A DNA stretch of 23,642 nt, taken from assembly GCA_002307185.1 (NCBI GenBank), contig DBTT01000031.1, forward strand, positions 1 to 23,642. The letters run 5' to 3'. The notes beneath the pieces are model-generated. The model searched no databases. It had not been told where the DNA came from and saw only the letters and a program-made list of their open reading frames with translations. Positions 9,336 through 17,081 of the stretch are shown here, in pieces. Position 1 is the stretch's first letter. Each line of letters starts with the position of its first letter. The translations under genes and the position numbers were made by a program. Source of the stretch: Bacteroidales bacterium UBA1309 (GTDB lineage Bacteria > Bacteroidota > Bacteroidia > Bacteroidales > Dysgonomonadaceae).

Positions 9336-10350
9336 TCAACATTTTTTCTATTGCATCCTTATTTGAATATCCTGAGGTTTTACACCGTTTCGTTCCGGCT
9401 TCGGCAATCAGTCTTCTTTCAGATTCATGATTCAGATAGTATCGGCATTTTTCTAACAACTCCTCATTAGACGAAAAAAAATCAGCTTCTTTTCCTTCTT
9501 CAAAAAGGGACAAATGCTCCTCTGTACGTTCTGCAAGCATAAAACCTCCACAGGCAGGAATTTCCATGGTTCGCGTGGTTTGCTGATCAAAATTCATTTT
9601 GCGGAGGAAACATAAAGAAATTTTAAAAGTTTGAAAGGATTTAGAATAATTTTTTCCATAAAGGCCTTTATTTTCTATTTGAAGATTAGTGTATTTACCT
9701 TTATACTCGACCCATTTTCCACCACCAAAAACACGCACATTTACCCCATTTTTAGCCAAATACAAAATACTCTCACACCGCTCTTGTTCCCACATCCCAA
9801 CAAAGCCAACGTCTCCCCCCAATTCGCTCCAATCCGTCTCAGATAATTGACGAGGATAATGGAAGCTATCCTCATAGCTATTGTTAACAAACTTGATGCG
9901 TCTTGCACCCAATCTTTTCATGTCTTCCAAAATATATGATTTATTAGTAAAAATAAAATCATACAATGAGACACAATCCAAATACTGTTGACTTTGATTA
10001 TGTCGCAAAGCCATATTATCTGGTGAATAGCTAACAATCAAAGTTTCAGGAGATACATTTTTAATGTATTCTAAAGTTTCTCTGCATACCAACCATCCTT
10101 TATCTATCCAAACGATATCATAATTATTATTTTCAACAAGAGCATAAATTTGCTGATTGCAATTCGATAAATCGGGCAGCTTTAACGGTAGTCCCCAATT
10201 AAAAAGTTTATTTGCAATACGAAACCAAAGAGATATTGGCTTTTCATACATATTGACCATATCCACATTGCCCAGTTTTTGTAATGCCCAGTTACGGTGT
10301 AAACATGTATTACTATTTCCATTAAATGAACCGATAGATAATATTTTCAT
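9313..10350 (-). CDS. CgeB-like glycosyltransferase (GT-B)
   Basis: The 345-residue protein resembles the CgeB / Glyco_trans_1_2 group of GT-B glycosyltransferases. The C-terminal half carries the characteristic block DQQTTRTMEIPACGGFMLAE (255-274), then LFEEGKEADFF and the helix-rich tail ending in SNKDAIEKML. The N-terminal half has WIDKGW (81-86) and SYSPDN (107-112), also seen in this group. It probably transfers one sugar to the lipid-linked intermediate in the cytoplasm. Donor and acceptor are unknown. Its 3' end overlaps the polymerase gene by 23 bases. It follows the probable galactofuranosyltransferase gene by 41 bases. Confidence 0.85.
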   Translation of the reverse strand: MKILSIGSFNGNSNTCLHRNWALQKLGNVDMVNMYEKPISLWFRIANKLFNWGLPLKLPDLSNCNQQIYALVENNNYDIVWIDKGWLVCRETLEYIKNVSPETLIVSYSPDNMALRHNQSQQYLDCVSLYDFIFTNKSYILEDMKRLGARRIKFVNNSYEDSFHYPRQLSETDWSELGGDVGFVGMWEQERCESILYLAKNGVNVRVFGGGKWVEYKGKYTNLQIENKGLYGKNYSKSFQTFKISLCFLRKMNFDQQTTRTMEIPACGGFMLAERTEEHLSLFEEGKEADFFSSNEELLEKCRYYLNHESERRLIAEAGTKRCKTSGYSNKDAIEKMLNEVFRSH

Positions 10351-10391
10351 ACTTAATATTGGATTGAAATTTTATAAATTGTGAACTTTAA

Positions 10392-11426
10392 TTAATCACA
10401 AGTTATTCTTGATAGAACTGACCTTAAATACCAACCAGTATTAATACGATTTTTAATCTTTTCGCATGCAAATAGGAGATTAGAATATTCAATTGAGGAT
10501 AATGCCAAAACATTTAATTCTTCTAAGCTTTGAACCAAAATACCAATTTGTTCTTCTTGTACAAATTTAGAAATACCAGCTTGTCTAGAGGTGATAACTG
10601 GAATTCCTGATGAAATTGTTGCTGAAAGCTTATAGGGATTATTGTACTTCATATATTCTGAATCGTTCGTCCCGTTTAGAGAGTCGATCGATATACCATC
10701 CCAAACTAAACCAAAATCATACTGAGTCATTTGTTTATCTAATATATCAGGATGAACACTACCACAATAGTGAACATTGGAGAATACGATCTGGTCATCA
10801 AAACCTGGACCATATAAATAAAAATCCACCTTTTTAATTTTACCCAATTGTCCTAAGAACTTCAGCCTACCTAGATTTCCTGCTATAACAATTTTTAAAT
10901 GCTCATTTAATTTCTTTTTTTCGTAAAGCAGATCGTCTTTTTTAACCAAGTAATCAAAAATACCTAATTCGTATAGCCTAATATTATCATCAAGTTTACC
11001 TCGCAGATAATTTTTCATTTTCTCATTATGACAAATTACATGGTCGAAATAACGGAAAAATGCGAGCTCTTTTTTTTCAATATTTTTAAAATAAGGATTT
11101 CTCAATATATAACTATCGTGTATCAACAATATACTCAATAAGTTTTTATGTCTAATAAAGAATTTCAACACAAAATTAAAACCCTGCAATTGAAAAGGGT
11201 ATTGAATAAACAAAATACTTTCTTTTGAAATTTTACATAAAACCCAAATAAATTGAAAAAAAGCAATAATTTTACCTAGTTTAGGTTTCGAATTATATCG
11301 AGGCAATATGTCTGTATATCCTGCCTGTTTTAGAATTCTAATAGTATCTAGCCTCGGTTTAATTGAAGCTGTATTTAGAGATTTGCTCGAAAAATTAGGG
11401 ATATAGTCAAATGTAAACTTATTCAT
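10392..11426 (-). CDS. Probable galactofuranosyltransferase (WbbI-like GT-B)
   Basis: The 344-residue protein has features I associate with WbbI-type beta-1,6-galactofuranosyltransferases. An early arginine lies in KPRLDTIRILKQAGY (23-37), and IQYPFQ (74-79) and LIHD (101-104) follow. The nucleotide-sugar domain has YDFGLVWDGIS (236-246) and EYMKYNNPYKL (257-267), then SSGIPVITSRQAGISKFV. The gene next upstream encodes UDP-galactopyranose mutase, which makes the UDP-galactofuranose donor; the 15-base spacing suggests joint expression. The functional call is inference from motif resemblance plus this neighbour; a different donor is possible. Confidence 0.75.
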   Translation of the reverse strand: MNKFTFDYIPNFSSKSLNTASIKPRLDTIRILKQAGYTDILPRYNSKPKLGKIIAFFQFIWVLCKISKESILFIQYPFQLQGFNFVLKFFIRHKNLLSILLIHDSYILRNPYFKNIEKKELAFFRYFDHVICHNEKMKNYLRGKLDDNIRLYELGIFDYLVKKDDLLYEKKKLNEHLKIVIAGNLGRLKFLGQLGKIKKVDFYLYGPGFDDQIVFSNVHYCGSVHPDILDKQMTQYDFGLVWDGISIDSLNGTNDSEYMKYNNPYKLSATISSGIPVITSRQAGISKFVQEEQIGILVQSLEELNVLALSSIEYSNLLFACEKIKNRINTGWYLRSVLSRITCD

Positions 11427-11441
11427 AATATAACCAATACT

Positions 11442-12569
11442 TTATATTTCAACATTCAATGCTTTTTCCACAATATTATGCATATCATAATATTTGTAAT
11501 CAGCCAATCTACCGCCAAACAAATACCCTTCTTCTTTATCTGCTAGTGCCTTATACTTCATATACAAACTATTGTTTTCCTCATCATTAATGGGATAATA
11601 AGGTTCCATTCCATCTTTCCATTCGGTAGAATATTCTTTGGAGATGACAGTCTTTGAAATTCTTTCTATTTCGTCTCCAAACATCTCAAAATGCTTATGC
11701 TCTATGATCCGGGTATAAGGGATATCTGCGTCAGTATAATTTACAACCGCATTCCCTTGCCAGTTACTTGCTTCATATAATTCGTGTTCAAAAGAAATCG
11801 TTCTATAAGCTAATTTCCCAAATCTGAAATCATAAAATTCGTCAATAGCTCCAGTATAAAGAATTTTATCAGCCATCTGCTCATATTTTTCTTTTTCTTT
11901 GAGAAAATCGACATTGCATTTCACCTCTATACCTTCAAGTAAGCCCTCAATTAGCTTGTTGTAGCCTCCAATTGGAATCCCCTGATACTTATCATTAAAA
12001 TAATTATTATCATATATAAACCGTACTGGAAGTCTTTTAATTATAAATGCAGGGATCTGCGAACAAGGTCTTCCCCATTGTTTTTCAGTGTAGCCTTTAA
12101 TTAACTTTTCATAGATATCATTTCCAATTAAAGCAATAGCTTGCTCTTCCAAATTCCTTGGTTCTTCAATTCCTTCCGCCATCATCTTAGCGATAGCATC
12201 AGCTTTCTGTTCATCAATCTTAGCTTTAGCTTCAGCAGGAGTCTTAGTTCCCCACATTTGGTAAAATGTATTCATATTAAAAGGTAAATTAAAGTATTCT
12301 CCCTTATAATTAGCTACAGGACTATTAGTGTATCGATTAAATTCAACAATAGAATTAACGAAGTCCCATACCTTCTTATTCGAAGTATGGAAAATATGTG
12401 CTCCATATTTATGAACATTGATTCCCTCAATATTCTCACAATAGATATTCCCCCCGATATGCGGCCTTCTATCTAATACAAGGGATATTTTCCCCGCTTG
12501 CTTCGCTCTATGTGCAAAAGTTGCACCATACAAGCCTGCTCCGACTATAATATAGTGATATTCTTTCAT
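11442..12569 (-). CDS. glf: UDP-galactopyranose mutase
   Basis: This flavoenzyme interconverts UDP-galactopyranose and UDP-galactofuranose. The length of 375 residues is normal. The FAD-binding loop is IVGAGLYGA (8-16), followed by RRPHIGGNIY (34-43) and KYGAHIFHT (54-62). The substrate region contains FNLPFNMNTF (93-102), KGYTEKQWGRP (158-168) and PVRFIYDNNYFNDKYQGIP (181-199). The C-terminus has GGRLADYKYYDM. All the usual landmarks are intact. It implies that galactofuranose is part of the polymer. It lies six bases after the pyruvyl transferase gene and 15 before the probable galactofuranosyltransferase. Confidence 0.96.
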   Translation of the reverse strand: MKEYHYIIVGAGLYGATFAHRAKQAGKISLVLDRRPHIGGNIYCENIEGINVHKYGAHIFHTSNKKVWDFVNSIVEFNRYTNSPVANYKGEYFNLPFNMNTFYQMWGTKTPAEAKAKIDEQKADAIAKMMAEGIEEPRNLEEQAIALIGNDIYEKLIKGYTEKQWGRPCSQIPAFIIKRLPVRFIYDNNYFNDKYQGIPIGGYNKLIEGLLEGIEVKCNVDFLKEKEKYEQMADKILYTGAIDEFYDFRFGKLAYRTISFEHELYEASNWQGNAVVNYTDADIPYTRIIEHKHFEMFGDEIERISKTVISKEYSTEWKDGMEPYYPINDEENNSLYMKYKALADKEEGYLFGGRLADYKYYDMHNIVEKALNVEI

Positions 12570-12574
12570 TTTTA

Positions 12575-13783
12575 TTATCTCAAATAAAGGTTTAAAGCTT
12601 GCTTTTCTTTTTGTTCTATATATTTTTTTACTTTTTCTGAATAGTGAACATTTAAACTTGGTAAAGGTAAATCTTCATGAACATAAGGAGAGTAGAAAGC
12701 CCAATCTGTACCTAAATCTAATAATGATTTATGCTTAATATCATAATAACCCGGTTTAAAACTTAGAACAACTCCTTGGGCTCCATTCGCAGAAGCAACT
12801 AAATGATGATGAAAACGACTTGTATACCATATTTGCTTGGCCTTTAATGGCAATCCATTTATAAGTACTTCTGATAAACTAAAATAATTTTCATTTGGTA
12901 TCAGATCACTCAATGCTATATAACCAGAATAATCAGAATCAGGGAATGCCTCTATATATCCTATGGTCATCCCTTTCGAAATATATTCATTTATCCGATT
13001 TCTTAAAGTATGAATAGTCTTATTATAGATTTTCAAATCTACTAAGTGTCGTTGGATACAAATTATAACATCTGGTATTAATTTATCTCCTGAATATGGT
13101 AAACTTTTACACGCAAGAAATGCATCATCAAGGCCAAAATCTACTTCATATGCATCTGATCCTAGCTTATCTCTTGATTCAACCACATCAAACATACGTA
13201 ATTTGCTTTTAATTAAACAATTATCTTGTAGAACAGGTAAAAATCCTAATCCTGTAAAATATATCGGTTTATTATATTTAGACTTTAATTCTGAGCAGAT
13301 CTCTATGATCCCCAAATTTTTAAGCCAGATAGTATTAATATACCCACCACCAACAACGTGAAAACTATCAACATTACATAAAATATTATCGATAAAGATG
13401 TGAGAATATTCCTTCTTGTTCTTAAAATATTCAGAAATATTTTTATACTGATTAGCTACAGATGTAGTTTGGTAAAACTTGTTTTTCCCCCGAAATCTAA
13501 CAATTAATGAATCAATAATAAAATTGATCTTATTATTTGAAATATATTTTTTTTCGCTTGATATCTTACAAAGATTCCATATAAAATCTGTGATATTCAC
13601 ATCTATATTAAGATAAAAAAACATCTCAGATATAATAGATGGGTTTGGAGTGTCGATCCATATAATAGCATCCTTATGTATACTTCTAATGAACTTGACC
13701 CATGTAATTAATATAAGCTCGTCCCCAAAATTTGGAATTCCTCCTATTCCAACGAGATAAAAAGTTTTTTTTTGATTCAACAT
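12575..13783 (-). CDS. Polysaccharide pyruvyl transferase family protein
   Basis: The 402-residue protein fits the polysaccharide pyruvyl transferase family, which adds a pyruvate ketal from phosphoenolpyruvate to a sugar. Visible motifs are GGIPNFGDELIL (14-25), the central FHVVGGGYINTIWLKNLG, a FTGLGFLP turn, VVESRDKLGS and the C-terminal SRFHHHLVASANGAQGVVLS with its conserved His and Arg. These follow the family pattern from N- to C-terminus. The coding sequence is very AT-rich. It is 19 bases behind the flippase gene. Members of this family also include proteins of other function, so pyruvylation of this polymer is an inference. Confidence 0.85.
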   Translation of the reverse strand: MLNQKKTFYLVGIGGIPNFGDELILITWVKFIRSIHKDAIIWIDTPNPSIISEMFFYLNIDVNITDFIWNLCKISSEKKYISNNKINFIIDSLIVRFRGKNKFYQTTSVANQYKNISEYFKNKKEYSHIFIDNILCNVDSFHVVGGGYINTIWLKNLGIIEICSELKSKYNKPIYFTGLGFLPVLQDNCLIKSKLRMFDVVESRDKLGSDAYEVDFGLDDAFLACKSLPYSGDKLIPDVIICIQRHLVDLKIYNKTIHTLRNRINEYISKGMTIGYIEAFPDSDYSGYIALSDLIPNENYFSLSEVLINGLPLKAKQIWYTSRFHHHLVASANGAQGVVLSFKPGYYDIKHKSLLDLGTDWAFYSPYVHEDLPLPSLNVHYSEKVKKYIEQKEKQALNLYLR

Positions 13784-13802
13784 TTGCAGATATATTAAAA
13801 AT

Positions 13803-15350
13803 TTATTTTCTACTGATTATTTTCTCATATATCATTTTTTTTAATTGATCTTTCTCATTATTAGAAGTTCCAATGAAATAGATTAATATAAAAAGAATAA
13901 TTTCTAAAATTAGGACTTGACTTATAAATAAAATCCAAGAAGAAATAAACATCTCACTAAAAAAAGTTATAAGCAATAAATATAGAAATATGAATAAAAT
14001 ATTTTTGAGGTAAGAGCCAATCTCTTTTATTGTGATAGCCAATTCTACGGTTGAATAATAGATTCGATATATCATTGTAATAATGCTAAGTATAAATTTT
14101 GATGCCATAACATACACAGGAGAAAACCCCCAATATAAAATAACATAAGCGACCGGAAGATTTAAAATAATAAAAATGGAAATTACTATTTGATATCTTT
14201 TTATATTACCAACAGCTGCTACTGACATCCAAAATGGACCTATTAGAGCTTCAATTATTGAATTTAATATAATCAATTGGGTAAAAGGTATAACATAACT
14301 TGGCAAAATTTGACCAAGCCATAAATGCAATATAGATTGAGTATAAGCTAATATTGGAATTGCTAAAATTGCGATTAAGAAAAAGGAAAATTTTGAAGAT
14401 CTAAATATCAACTTTTTATGGTTTTCTATTTCCTGCTTAGCATATGACTGAACTATTTGAGGGTTAAATGCAACTTGAAAATTACTAACAAATGAATACA
14501 CTGCACTATTTACCTGATTAGCTATTCCAACAGCAGCATTTATAGTAACACCGGCAAAAATATTCAAAATCATATTAACACCTTGATTTGCTCCGACCAA
14601 TGCTGTCTGACCAAATAAATTCCATCCAGAAAAACCTATAATTTCCTTGAAGAGAGGTTTATCTTTATAGTGTTTTAGCTTTGTTTCTTCATTATATCTA
14701 ATCCTGCAAAATGAAGCATAAATAAAGTTAACTATAAGATTAACTACAAATAATAAAAAACTATATATAACTAATGAATCATACTGAATAAAAAATACAA
14801 GCAAATAAACGATAATAAGTTTCATTAAGGTTTCAAAAATACCCAAATATGCATAAAGAGACATCTTTTCATATGCCAATATTGTACCCACATAGGGTAT
14901 TCTTAAAATATCAATTATTGTTGTTAATATAGAAATTTGATAAACCCAATTAGCTGCATCTAAACGCTCTAAAGGTATATTTAGTTTATAATTCAAAAAC
15001 CACAAACCAATTGTTTCTGATAAAAAGAATACAACTAAAGAAATTATTATATGTATTTTCATGCTAACTGAAAATACTTTATTTGTATATTGAGTAGAAT
15101 CTCTAGCAATTGCAATATTAATATACCGTTGAGTAGAACGCGACATTGCTCCATTCAAAAAAGAAAATAATACAACCACACCTCCAACTATATTATAGAT
15201 GCCAAAATCTTGAACTCCCAAAGTTTGTAAAATCACACGAGATGTAAAAAGGCTTACGCCCATATTGAAGATCATCCGGAAATACAGAAACATTGTATTC
15301 TTTGCTATTCGCTTATTGTTTGATTGAGATGCTGTTACTTCCTCCGTCAT
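13803..15350 (-). CDS. wzx: Wzx-type lipid-linked repeat-unit flippase
   Basis: A 515-residue polytopic membrane protein of the MATE-like/MVF flippase superfamily with about 12 to 14 hydrophobic segments. Typical Bacteroidales features are the N-terminal NTMFLYFRMIFNMGVSLFTS (18-37), SRVILQTLGVQDFGIYNIVGG and RSTQRYIN in the first third, and FSGWNLFGQTALVGANQG in the middle. It would move undecaprenyl-linked repeat units across the inner membrane for Wzy. It is the first gene of the compact left-hand operon, with 452 bases of repeat-bearing spacer plus a terminator-like hairpin upstream. The coding sequence is among the most AT-rich in the window, common for Wzx genes acquired as part of variable cassettes. 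Confidence 0.9.
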   Translation of the reverse strand: MTEEVTASQSNNKRIAKNTMFLYFRMIFNMGVSLFTSRVILQTLGVQDFGIYNIVGGVVVLFSFLNGAMSRSTQRYINIAIARDSTQYTNKVFSVSMKIHIIISLVVFFLSETIGLWFLNYKLNIPLERLDAANWVYQISILTTIIDILRIPYVGTILAYEKMSLYAYLGIFETLMKLIIVYLLVFFIQYDSLVIYSFLLFVVNLIVNFIYASFCRIRYNEETKLKHYKDKPLFKEIIGFSGWNLFGQTALVGANQGVNMILNIFAGVTINAAVGIANQVNSAVYSFVSNFQVAFNPQIVQSYAKQEIENHKKLIFRSSKFSFFLIAILAIPILAYTQSILHLWLGQILPSYVIPFTQLIILNSIIEALIGPFWMSVAAVGNIKRYQIVISIFIILNLPVAYVILYWGFSPVYVMASKFILSIITMIYRIYYSTVELAITIKEIGSYLKNILFIFLYLLLITFFSEMFISSWILFISQVLILEIILFILIYFIGTSNNEKDQLKKMIYEKIISRK

Positions 15351-15451
15351 GATGACATAATTAGATAAAAAATAAGTGAAATGTAAAATAGTAATACAAT
15401 AAAGAATTTGCTATTGATATTCTTTTTGAATTTTCCTCTGTAAATATACGC

Positions 15452-15598
15452 TTAAAGAAGTGAAAAAGTTCTGTACATTTGAATTTTTTCATCTAAATGT
15501 AACATAATCTCCTCATTTGTAGCACAAAATATTTTTAATCTTTTTTTATGAAATGGGCTATTTGCAAGTTCTATTGGCTGATACAGATACTGTGACAT
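15452..15598 (-). CDS. Possible 48-residue small protein, unrecognised
   Basis: An ATG at 15598 opens a 48-codon frame (MSQYLYQPIELANSPFHKKR...) ending at 15452. The frame extends upstream to a TTG at 15763 but then runs through the terminator-like hairpin, so the longer version is unlikely. No family resemblance is seen. It may be a small leader-region protein ahead of wzx, a remnant of a larger gene, or chance. Its composition is plausible for coding but offers no proof. Confidence 0.22.
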   Translation of the reverse strand: MSQYLYQPIELANSPFHKKRLKIFCATNEEIMLHLDEKIQMYRTFSLL

Positions 15599-15645
15599 TG
15601 AATCACCAACCGTTTGTTTCCGCGATTGAAAATCACCGCACCCGA

Positions 15646-15682
15646 AAAAAGCAGGAAAAGCTGTAGCCTGTTCCTGCTTTTT
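15646..15682 (-). terminator. Bidirectional terminator-like hairpin
   Basis: AAAAAGCAGGAA (15646-15657) pairs perfectly with TTCCTGCTTTTT (15671-15682), leaving a 13-base loop. In the minus direction the stem is followed by a six-T run (15650-15645, partly within the stem). In the plus direction there are five Ts. It lies downstream of the 247-residue gene and the tandem array, and upstream of wzx. It would therefore stop minus-strand transcription from the accessory zone unless an antiterminator such as the upstream UpxY-like protein overrides it. Efficiency is unknown. Confidence 0.65.
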
Positions 15683-15767
15683 CAATGTGGTTGCTTTTCT
15701 TGTACCGACCCTTACCCGAAAACGCATCCAACAAGGCAGTAAATAAACCCCTCCGAAGAGCAACTCC

Positions 15768-15956
15768 GGTTCACCTTTGGTGTATTGCGCCTCATCTTTG
15801 GTTTACTGCGGTTCACTTTTAGACTACTTAGCTTCACCTTTAGTCTATTCCGGTTCACCTTTGGTGTACTGCGGTTCACCTTTAGACTACTTAGCTACAC
15901 CTTTAGTCTATTCCGGTTCACCTTTGGCTTACTGCGGTTCACTTTTGGCTTACTCA
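15768..15956. repeat. 21-bp tandem repeat array, nine units, with 63-bp higher-order period
   Basis: Nine consecutive 21-base units share the core GGTTCACCTTT followed by a variable half. Unit starts are 15768, 15789, 15810, 15831, 15852, 15873, 15894, 15915 and 15936. Units 3-4-5 recur almost exactly as units 6-7-8, giving a 63-base higher-order repeat (15810-15872 against 15873-15935). Because 21 is a multiple of three, two plus-strand frames stay open across the array. One minus-strand frame gives heptads like SKPKVNR with a single internal stop. I see no start or flanking coding context that would make any frame a gene. It begins 49 bases downstream of the stop of the 247-residue gene. 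Confidence 0.9.
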
Positions 15957-16005
15957 CCCACCCTCTTTGGAGCTTTTCGCCGACACATAGAAAATACGAC
16001 GGCGT

Positions 16006-16749
16006 TTATCCGGCCGACTGTGTTTTTTCGTCGGTGGTGGTAGATGCCGTGTTGTTCTTGAGTTGCAAACGAACGCGTTTAAGCAATTCGGAAAAGGTGT
16101 ACTCTTGCAATTTTTGCGGATTGGAAGATTTGTACAAGGCCTTTCCTACTTTGCAAATTTCCAGCATGCTGTTGTACAAATCATTCAACAAACCCATATT
16201 GTTTTGCACCAATTCCTTGCGGCGGCTAACAATTTGGTACTGCTGCTGATTAGCATCGTAAAGCGACGATTCGGCTTCCTTGAGTTCAAGAATTAGTTCA
16301 TCACCCAGCCCCTGCTCTTGGATGAGGGTCTTGTATTGTGTGATGTTTTCATTAATCACGCGCAATGCTTTGATTGCTCCTTCCGCATCGCGACTCTTTT
16401 GTTTTTCGCGAAAGGCGGTAATACCAAAGGCTTTCACGCCCAGGGGAATCGCTTTACCTGCCATGGCGAGGTAGGCAGCGATGAGATCTAACTTGGAATT
16501 TGTCGAATCCAAAATACCATAAAGCAGACTGGTAGCCTCTTTTAGCTTGGCGGTTTCGGTGGCCGAAAAGATCAATTCCCGGACAGCATTCGTCTTAGCC
16601 TGGTAGGCTAGAAGGTAATCATTTGAAAATTTAGGGGAAAAGTTCATAAAATCAGCCTGGTCGCGGGCAAAGCTATACTCCACGTAGCCCGCCATGACCG
16701 AAAGCTCTTCGTCTTTCCCTTTGTAGTTTCTTGAAACGTTTGTTCCCAT
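16006..16749 (-). CDS. Unrecognised alpha-helical 247-residue protein
   Basis: The function is unknown to me. The sequence lacks a signal peptide and clear metal or nucleotide motifs. It has an N-terminal RNYKGKDEEL, a small alanine- and glycine-rich hydrophobic stretch LIAAYLAMAGKAIPLGVKAF (about 93-112), and long amphipathic helices with many Gln, Glu and Lys. The tail is rich in Ser, Thr and Asn. I have a general memory of Bacteroidota proteins beginning with a similar RNYKxKD motif, all without known role. The ATG at 16749 gives a compact start. It lies alone between two repeat-rich spacers and has higher G+C than the operon downstream. Its place between UpxY and wzx suggests insertion rather than a biosynthetic role. 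Confidence 0.7.
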   Translation of the reverse strand: MGTNVSRNYKGKDEELSVMAGYVEYSFARDQADFMNFSPKFSNDYLLAYQAKTNAVRELIFSATETAKLKEATSLLYGILDSTNSKLDLIAAYLAMAGKAIPLGVKAFGITAFREKQKSRDAEGAIKALRVINENITQYKTLIQEQGLGDELILELKEAESSLYDANQQQYQIVSRRKELVQNNMGLLNDLYNSMLEICKVGKALYKSSNPQKLQEYTFSELLKRVRLQLKNNTASTTTDEKTQSAG

Positions 16750-17081
16750 AATTAATTTTCGTTTAGTGTTAAATAATTTAGATTCGCACTCAAGACCGGT
16801 TTTACAATATCAAAAGGTAAGGATTTCGATATTTGTATAGTCCGTGTTAACGGCTACGAATATAAAAAGATTTAACGAAAAAACAAAAAAAGGTGAACAA
16901 GAAAACGAGTGAACGGATGAATCAATCTATCAATTTCCAGGCTTTCCACCCCCAACCCCTGAAGGGGAACTGCCGACGCCAATTATACAAAACTTACAAT
17001 TAAGCTGCCCCATTCTCCCCTTTAGGGGCTGGGGGTAAAATTACATTATCCAAAGGAATTGGCACATTAAAAATCGGCACA
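16750..17081. other. Spacer with GC-rich inverted repeat
   Basis: No gene is seen. The spacer holds the inverted repeat listed separately and a short run of degenerate GTGAAC-type repeats at 16890-16915. It also holds GGCACATTA motifs at 17061 and 17076, the second running into the zeta-like gene's stop codon. No TANNTTTG-type promoter for the 247-residue gene was found. Confidence 0.5.
16948..17036. repeat. GC-rich imperfect inverted repeat (REP/BIME-like)
   Basis: The left arm ACCCCCAACCCCTGAAGGGG (16948-16967) is matched in inverted orientation by the right arm CCCCTTTAGGGGCTGGGGGT (17017-17036). The reverse complement of the right arm differs by only two substitutions, one in the spacer between the C-runs and one in the loop. 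Each arm is itself a small hairpin (CCCC-4 bases-GGGG). About 49 bases of ordinary sequence lie between them. The G+C content is far above the surroundings. This two-hairpin layout resembles dispersed extragenic palindromes; it could also be the ends of a small non-autonomous element. Confidence 0.6.

Larger units (their letters stand above)
15351..16005. other. Repeat-bearing spacer between wzx and the 247-residue gene
   Basis: The spacer contains, from right to left, the 21-bp tandem array, a terminator-like hairpin and a short low-confidence open frame, each listed separately. The part next to wzx (15351-15451) is AT-rich. It holds TATATTTA on the minus strand (15441-15448), one base off the Bacteroidota -7 consensus but without a matching -33 element. 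No strong promoter for wzx was recognised. Confidence 0.5.

Noticed and set aside
15599..15763. N-terminal extension of the small open frame to a TTG at 15763
   Set aside because: It runs through the perfect terminator-like hairpin and gives residues without coding character.
15768..15956. CRISPR array
   Set aside because: Units are directly adjacent and near-identical throughout; there are no unique spacers and no cas genes.
15777..16249. Overlapping plus-strand open frames of 88 and 154 codons across the tandem array
   Set aside because: They are open only because a 21-base repeat preserves all frames; they continue antisense into the 247-residue gene and have leucine/phenylalanine-heavy repetitive translation.
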